64,000 nt of DNA, taken from CAVSLM01 sp963728895 (GTDB taxonomy: Bacteria > Pseudomonadota > Gammaproteobacteria > JBBQDK01). Both the position numbers and the translations under genes were made by a program. The stretch covers positions 434,001 to 498,000 of the forward strand of contig CAVSLM010000007.1 of NCBI GenBank assembly GCA_963728895.1, read 5' to 3'. Below, one piece after another: positions 60,059 through 64,000 of the stretch (positions are counted from its first letter, which is position 1; each line of letters opens with the position of its first letter). Under the pieces are notes generated by a model. That model did no database searches, was not told the origin of the DNA, and saw only the letters and a program-made list of their open reading frames with translations.

Positions 60059-61594
60059 TTACTGCCCGGCCGCGACGGCTTCTCGCCGCTGCCGCGTGTC
60101 TGCGCGACGCACCAACAACAGCAGCGGGATCGCCAGCAGGGTCACCCACATCATCAGGCGAAAGTCCTCGAGGTAGGCGATGGTCGCCGCCTGGCGCGTG
60201 AGCTCGGCATTGAGTGCCGCCGCGCCGCTCGCCGTGGCCGGGTCCCACAGGCGGCCCGCGCTGCGCAGCGCCGCGTTAAAGGGCGTCAGCGCCTCGGAAA
60301 GGGCCGCGTGGTTGATTTGCAGATTGTGTGCCAGCAGAGTGACCATGGCGGAGATGCCGACGCTACTGCCGATGTTGCGCATCAGGCTGAACATGGCGGT
60401 GCCTTCATTGCGGTAGTGCGGCGCCAGCGTCGTGAAGGTGATGGTGCTGAGGGGCACGAAGATGAAGCCCAGTCCCAGCCCCTGGGTAATGCCCGTGCGC
60501 ACCACTGTCCAGGCGCTCACGTCGGTCGTAAAGCCCGCCATCTCCCAAAGCGAGAGTGCCGTCAGGCCCAGGCCGAGGAGGATGAAGCCGCGCAGGTCCA
60601 CACTGGCGTTCAGCCGCCCCACCAGGATCATGGCGATCATGGTTCCGACACCGCGCGGTGCCAGCACGTAGCCGGTGGTGAGCACCGGGTAGCCCATCAG
60701 GTTCTGCAGGAACGGCGGCAGCAGTGCCAGCGTGGCGAGCAGGATCACGCCCATGATGAAAATGAACACGAGCCCGACGCTGAAGTTGCGATCGCGGAAC
60801 AGCCCCGGCTCCACGAACGGCCGGCGGGCGGTAAAGATGTGCACCAGAAACAGATACAGGAACAGCGCGGCCAGCGCGCTCTCGGCGAGGATCTCGGTGG
60901 AGGAAAACCAGTCCAGCGTCTGTCCCCGGTCGAGCATGAGCTGCAGCGCCCCGATGGCGAGTCCGAGCAGGGAAAAGCCGAACAGGTCGAAGGGCCGGTC
61001 GCGTTCGGGGGTGGTCTCCGGCACGGACGCCAGGATGCCGAGCAGCGCCAGCGCGCCGAACGGCACGTTGATGTAGAACACCCAGCGCCAGTTGTAGAAC
61101 TCGGTGAGATAGCCGCCCAGCGTGGGCCCCAGGATGGGACCCACCATCACCCCCACCCCCCACAGCGCCATGGCCGAGCCGTGGCGCTCGCGCGGATAAG
61201 TGTCGAGCAGCACGGCCTGCGACAGCGGCACCAGCCCGGCACCGAACACGCCCTGCAGCAGACGGAACAGCACCAGCTCGTACAGCGAGGTCGCCGCGCC
61301 GCACAGCATGGAGGCGACGGTGAAGCCCGCCACCGAGGCGATGAACAGCCGCTTGCGGCCGAAGCGCCCGGCAAGGAACCCGGTGAGCGGCGTCATGATG
61401 GCCGCGGCGACGATGTAGGAGGTGAGCACCCAGGCGATCTGGTCCTGGGTGGCCGACATCGAGCCCTGCATGTGCGGCAGGGCGACGTTGGCAATGGTCA
61501 TGTCCAGGGTCTGCAGCACCGTGGCCAGCATGATGGACACGGTGATCAGGCCGCGCGACAGGCCGGCGCCTGCGGAACCCCGCGGCGACATCAC
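60059..61594 (-). CDS. emrB: DHA2-family drug:H+ antiporter (EmrB type)
   Basis: The 511-residue protein has 14 hydrophobic helices and DHA2 motifs: L-D-M-T-I-A-N-V-A-L-P-H-M-Q-G, W-V-L-T-S-Y-I-V-A-A-A-I, G-R-F-G-R-K-R, and G-V-G-V-M-V-G-P-I-L-G-P-T-L-G-G-Y-L. With EmrA and an outer-membrane channel it exports hydrophobic toxicants. Its start overlaps the emrA stop by 4 bp, in a marR-emrA-emrB operon. Confidence 0.95.
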   Translation of the reverse strand: MMSPRGSAGAGLSRGLITVSIMLATVLQTLDMTIANVALPHMQGSMSATQDQIAWVLTSYIVAAAIMTPLTGFLAGRFGRKRLFIASVAGFTVASMLCGAATSLYELVLFRLLQGVFGAGLVPLSQAVLLDTYPRERHGSAMALWGVGVMVGPILGPTLGGYLTEFYNWRWVFYINVPFGALALLGILASVPETTPERDRPFDLFGFSLLGLAIGALQLMLDRGQTLDWFSSTEILAESALAALFLYLFLVHIFTARRPFVEPGLFRDRNFSVGLVFIFIMGVILLATLALLPPFLQNLMGYPVLTTGYVLAPRGVGTMIAMILVGRLNASVDLRGFILLGLGLTALSLWEMAGFTTDVSAWTVVRTGITQGLGLGFIFVPLSTITFTTLAPHYRNEGTAMFSLMRNIGSSVGISAMVTLLAHNLQINHAALSEALTPFNAALRSAGRLWDPATASGAAALNAELTRQAATIAYLEDFRLMMWVTLLAIPLLLLVRRADTRQRREAVAAGQ

Positions 61595-62796
61595 CCCTCC
61601 GCACGCGCGGGCGACGCGCTATCCCGACCCCCCGAGAACCAGGAGGCGACTGCGTGCAGGAATGCCGGCAGCGCGCCGCGATGCCCGGTGTCGATCTCCA
61701 CCTCGGTGCTCATGCCCGCGCGCAGTGGCGGCGCACCCGCCTCTTCGTGCACTGCAATGCGCACGGCGATGCGCTGCACGACCTTCACCCAGTTGCCGGT
61801 CGCATTCTGTGCCGGCAGGACCGAGAACTGGGCGCCGGTCGCAGGGCTCACGCTCTGGACCACGCCGCGCCAGGTACGCCCCGGATAGGTGTCGACGGAA
61901 ATACTCACCGGCTGGCCCGGTCGGACGTAGGTGAGCTCGGTCTCCTTGTAATTGGCGTCGATCCAGACCTCGTGCTCGGCGACCAGGCTCATTACTGCCG
62001 TACCCGGCGCGAGGTACTGCCCCGGATCGGGCACATGGCTCGCAATGCCGTCGAACGGCGCACGCACCTCAGTGCGCGCGAGATCGAGCTGCGCCTGCTC
62101 GCGCGCGGCCAGCGCGGCGCGATAGTCGGGAAAGCGCTCAGCCGGCAGGTCGGCATCGCCGAGCAGCTCGGCCAGGATTTCCGCGCGCTGCTGGCGCACC
62201 ACGGCGACCTGCTGGCGCGCGGTATCCAGGGTGTTGCGCGCGGTATCCAGCTCGTTTTCCGAAACCAGGCGCTGCTTGGCCAGCTGCGACCGGCGCTCCA
62301 GCTCGCGCCGCGCGAAATCCGCGTTGGTCTCGGCGAGGGTAAGCTCTTCCTGCTTCTGGCGATAATTGGCCTTGAGCGCGTCGAGCCTGGTCCGTGCCGT
62401 GCCAAGCCCGGCCTCAGCCCTGGCCAGTGCGATGCGGTAGGAAGCGGGATCGATGCGGAACAACACCTCGCCCTGCCGCACGTGCTGGTTCTCCACCACG
62501 TCGACGTTGCGGATGGTGCCGCCCACCTCCGCGCTCAACGCCACCACGTGCGCGTTGACGTAGGCGTTGTCCGTGCCCACGTAGCGCCCCGTCGTCAGCA
62601 GGTAATAGGCGCCTGCCAGCAGCAGCACCAGCGGACCCAGCGCCAACAGCCAGCCTCGCAGGTGCCGGCGGCGCGCTGCCGGCGCCTGCGCCGTGGCTGA
62701 CTGCTCCGGTGCCTGTGTGGCGTCCGGCTGGGTCTCGCGCACGGGCGCGAGGGGCAGTTCTCTGACCTTGTGTCCTTCGGACATTTTGCCGTTCAC
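61591..62796 (-). CDS. emrA: EmrA-type periplasmic adaptor (HlyD/MFP family)
   Basis: The 401-residue protein has an N-terminal cytosolic stretch, one membrane helix (LLALGPLVLLLAGAYYLL), and Y-V-G-T-D-N-A-Y-V-N-A-H-V, the EmrA hallmark. A lipoyl half, a long helical hairpin, V-R-A-P-F-D-G-I-A-S, and a beta-barrel ending before the C-terminal tail follow. It bridges EmrB to the outer membrane. It overlaps both neighbours by 4 bp. Confidence 0.95.
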   Translation of the reverse strand: MNGKMSEGHKVRELPLAPVRETQPDATQAPEQSATAQAPAARRRHLRGWLLALGPLVLLLAGAYYLLTTGRYVGTDNAYVNAHVVALSAEVGGTIRNVDVVENQHVRQGEVLFRIDPASYRIALARAEAGLGTARTRLDALKANYRQKQEELTLAETNADFARRELERRSQLAKQRLVSENELDTARNTLDTARQQVAVVRQQRAEILAELLGDADLPAERFPDYRAALAAREQAQLDLARTEVRAPFDGIASHVPDPGQYLAPGTAVMSLVAEHEVWIDANYKETELTYVRPGQPVSISVDTYPGRTWRGVVQSVSPATGAQFSVLPAQNATGNWVKVVQRIAVRIAVHEEAGAPPLRAGMSTEVEIDTGHRGALPAFLHAVASWFSGGRDSASPARAEG

Positions 62797-63260
62797 TCCG
62801 CCTGCATCTGCGCGGCTTCGTCGCCTGCCGCCTCGGCCGCCAGCAAGTTGTGCTTCATGAGCGAGAGTGCATCGATGAGCTGGCGCCGGGCCGCCGCGGG
62901 AATTCCTGCAGTCGCTTCGGCACGCGTCTGCGCCGCCAACGCCCGCACTTCCTCGAGCAGCGGCTGTGCCCGCTCTGTCAGCCGCAGCCGGCAGGCACGG
63001 CGGTCGGTGGGGTCCGACTCGCGCACCACCCAGCCCGATTCCTGCATCCTGTCGACGAGACGACCCAGAGTGATGGGCCGTACCTCGAGGAGGTCCGCCA
63101 GTGCCGTCTGGCTCACGCCCTCATGCCGCGCGAGATAGGACAGCGCGCGCCATTGCGCCTGCGTCAGTCCCAGGTGCCGCACGCGACGATCGAGATTGCG
63201 GCGCATCAGGCGCGTCACCTCGTGCAGGAGAAATCCGAGGTTGAGCAGGGGGTCTTGCAT
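62793..63260 (-). CDS. MarR-family repressor of the emrAB-like operon
   Basis: The 155-residue winged-helix protein has L-T-Q-A-Q-W-R-A-L-S-Y-L, G-V-S-Q-T-A-L-A-D-L-L-E-V-R-P-I-T-L-G-R-L-V-D-R-M (recognition helix) and the wing D-P-T-D-R-R-A-C-R-L-R-L-T. It is the first gene of the operon, as is common for emrR/marR-type regulators, and should bind the palindrome at 63291-63303 until a phenolic or hydrophobic ligand relieves repression. Confidence 0.93.
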   Translation of the reverse strand: MQDPLLNLGFLLHEVTRLMRRNLDRRVRHLGLTQAQWRALSYLARHEGVSQTALADLLEVRPITLGRLVDRMQESGWVVRESDPTDRRACRLRLTERAQPLLEEVRALAAQTRAEATAGIPAAARRQLIDALSLMKHNLLAAEAAGDEAAQMQAE

Positions 63261-63290
63261 GCCCGGTATCGCTTACAGGAAGCCATTAAC

Positions 63291-63330
63291 TAAGTACTAC
63301 TTATTATAAGCTATACTTCACATCTTTCAA
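63291..63330 (-). promoter_or_regulatory. Promoter and MarR operator of the emr operon
   Basis: On the minus strand TTGAAA (63330-63325) and TATAAT (63308-63303) are separated by 16 bp, a strong sigma-70 promoter. Immediately downstream, partly overlapping the -10, is the perfect palindrome TAAGTACTACTTA (63291-63303), a likely MarR binding site covering the transcription start. The gene starts at 63260. Confidence 0.8.
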
Positions 63331-63344
63331 GGGAGCGGACGGGG

Positions 63345-63720
63345 TGCCGGTCACACAATCTCGCAGCGACGCCGGGAGCGACGCTCCCACAGGTGGGGTT
63401 GTTCGTCCTGGGCAGGACCATGATGCTCTGCGGGTGCAGGTTGGCCCTGCGGTCCTGAATGCCGGCACCGTGGGAGCGGGGCTGCGCACCGCGATTCTGC
63501 GGCGCGCCAGCGCCGCTGCCTTCGATCCCGTATGGAGCATGGCAGGAACGCGGCCCGCGGACCACATCGCGCCGCCGGGAGCGGCGCTCCCACAGGTGGG
63601 GTTGTTCGTCCTCGGCAGGACCATGATGCTCTGCGGGTGCAGGTTGGCCCTGCGGTCCTGAATGCCGGCACCGCGGAAGCGGGGCTGTGCACCGCGATTC
63701 TGCGGCGCGCAGCGCCGCCC
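63345..63720. repeat. Tandem ~204-bp REP/BIME-like repeats, inverted relative to 54.6-55.1 kb
   Basis: About two units in the opposite orientation to the cluster at 54600-55080, with the shared GGGAGCGACGCTCCC hairpin and GTTGTTCGTCCTCGGCAGG segment. The spacing between repeated segments is about 203 bp. The pair of clusters flanks an 8.2-kb gene block. Confidence 0.85.
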
Positions 63721-63747
63721 GGGTCGCACGGGCGGGGGTGGCAGCGT

Positions 63748-64000
63748 TCAGACCTTCTCACGCCGCTTGGATGTCTTTCCGATCTCTTCCAGCGAAATGC
63801 CCGTCGCGCCCAACTCGATCTGCTGTTGCACGGGCTTGATCACGAAAATCCGGTGGCCGTTGACCATGGCCGAAACATCCGACCCGGTTCCCTTCAGGTC
63901 ATGCAGGAAAACCGCGAGCACATGAAGCGCCACGAGGTAGCCGATGACCACAGCCCCTGCGCCATGCCAGTCGGCGAGCGATCTGCCGGCGATCAGATAC
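63748..64000 (-). CDS. Cytochrome b561-like protein, C-terminal part (runs off the window)
   Basis: The frame from the window edge reads YLIAGRSLADWHGAGAVVIG, then Y-L-V-A-L-H-V-L-A-V-F-L-H-D-L-K-G-T-G-S-D-V-S-A-M-V-N-G-H-R. The histidine in A-L-H-V-L-A fits a heme ligand of a cytochrome b helix, and H-D-L-x-x-x-x-x-x-x-S-A-M-V-N-G is typical of b-type cytochrome subunits with a C-terminal extension. The tail (about 45 residues) is cytosolic and charged. The 5' part lies beyond 64000. Confidence 0.65.
   Translation of the reverse strand, partial: YLIAGRSLADWHGAGAVVIGYLVALHVLAVFLHDLKGTGSDVSAMVNGHRIFVIKPVQQQIELGATGISLEEIGKTSKRREKV

Noticed and set aside
58218..60176. Long plus-strand frames opposite the phosphoketolase gene
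   Set aside because: The minus strand has full phosphoketolase signatures; these frames show no coding features.
60308..61888. A 526-residue plus-strand frame opposite the EmrB gene
   Set aside because: It is very rich in His, Gln and Arg without any motif, while the minus strand encodes a clear DHA2 transporter.
1..64000. tRNA, rRNA, tmRNA or riboswitch genes
   Set aside because: Reading through the intergenic regions I found no cloverleaf, conserved rRNA segment or riboswitch core that I could support; a covariance-model scan would be needed to be certain.

Overview
The window is GC-rich bacterial DNA, and its gene content (LpxL-type acyltransferase, EmrAB pump, CIO-type cytochrome bd, persulfide-dioxygenase and TauE remnants, Mut7-C protein, REP-associated transposases) suggests a gammaproteobacterium with some sulfur metabolism. 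No rRNA or tRNA gene was recognised, so the taxonomic guess stays loose.

The left three quarters (about 1-49 kb) is accessory DNA and strikingly mosaic. An unusual gene set is repeated in pieces. It comprises large proteins with a CHAT/C25-like (caspase-fold) core (intact at 1461-3635 and 38084-40312, truncated at 6685-8595, N-terminal stub at 33760-33955), a NodU/CmcH-type carbamoyltransferase (36062-37840) and a long SGNH-hydrolase-like protein (33959-36055). A PhyH dioxygenase (504-1367) lies next to one copy. The best-preserved order, on the minus strand, is CHAT-B, carbamoyltransferase, SGNH, CHAT-A. In one copy the SGNH stop codon overlaps the start of a 72-residue ORF. This is the best candidate here for an undescribed biosynthetic or peptide-processing system.

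Between these blocks lie intact genes: Mut7-C protein, cydAB, DUF2726 protein, RND pump with frameshifts, SagB-type oxidoreductase, an ArsR-thioredoxin-permease operon with a large operator, and a toxin-antitoxin pair. There are also many truncated genes: TauE/SafE, ETHE1-like MBL, serine recombinase, an NRPS condensation start, a formyltransferase start, Mod, XthA, DUF4400, RHS and a nucleotidyltransferase. Mobile DNA is abundant: IS91-family copies, one carrying two small double-hairpin inserts; a REP-associated tyrosine transposase with its REPs; IS4 remnants; a 193-bp MITE-like element; and an intact IS66-type element with an 8-bp target duplication that carries its own adenine methyltransferase. 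A 1600-residue secreted protein with FG-GAP-like motifs occupies 42.5-47.3 kb.

The right end (49-64 kb) looks like ordinary chromosome. It holds a cytochrome b and sulfite-oxidase-like molybdoenzyme operon, a translationally coupled P450 and acyl-AMP ligase-ACP pair, lpxL, an FAD oxidoreductase, phosphoketolase, an emrRAB-like operon with a readable promoter and operator, and the end of another cytochrome b gene. Two clusters of a roughly 204-bp repeat lie in opposite orientation on either side of the lpxL-emrRAB block.
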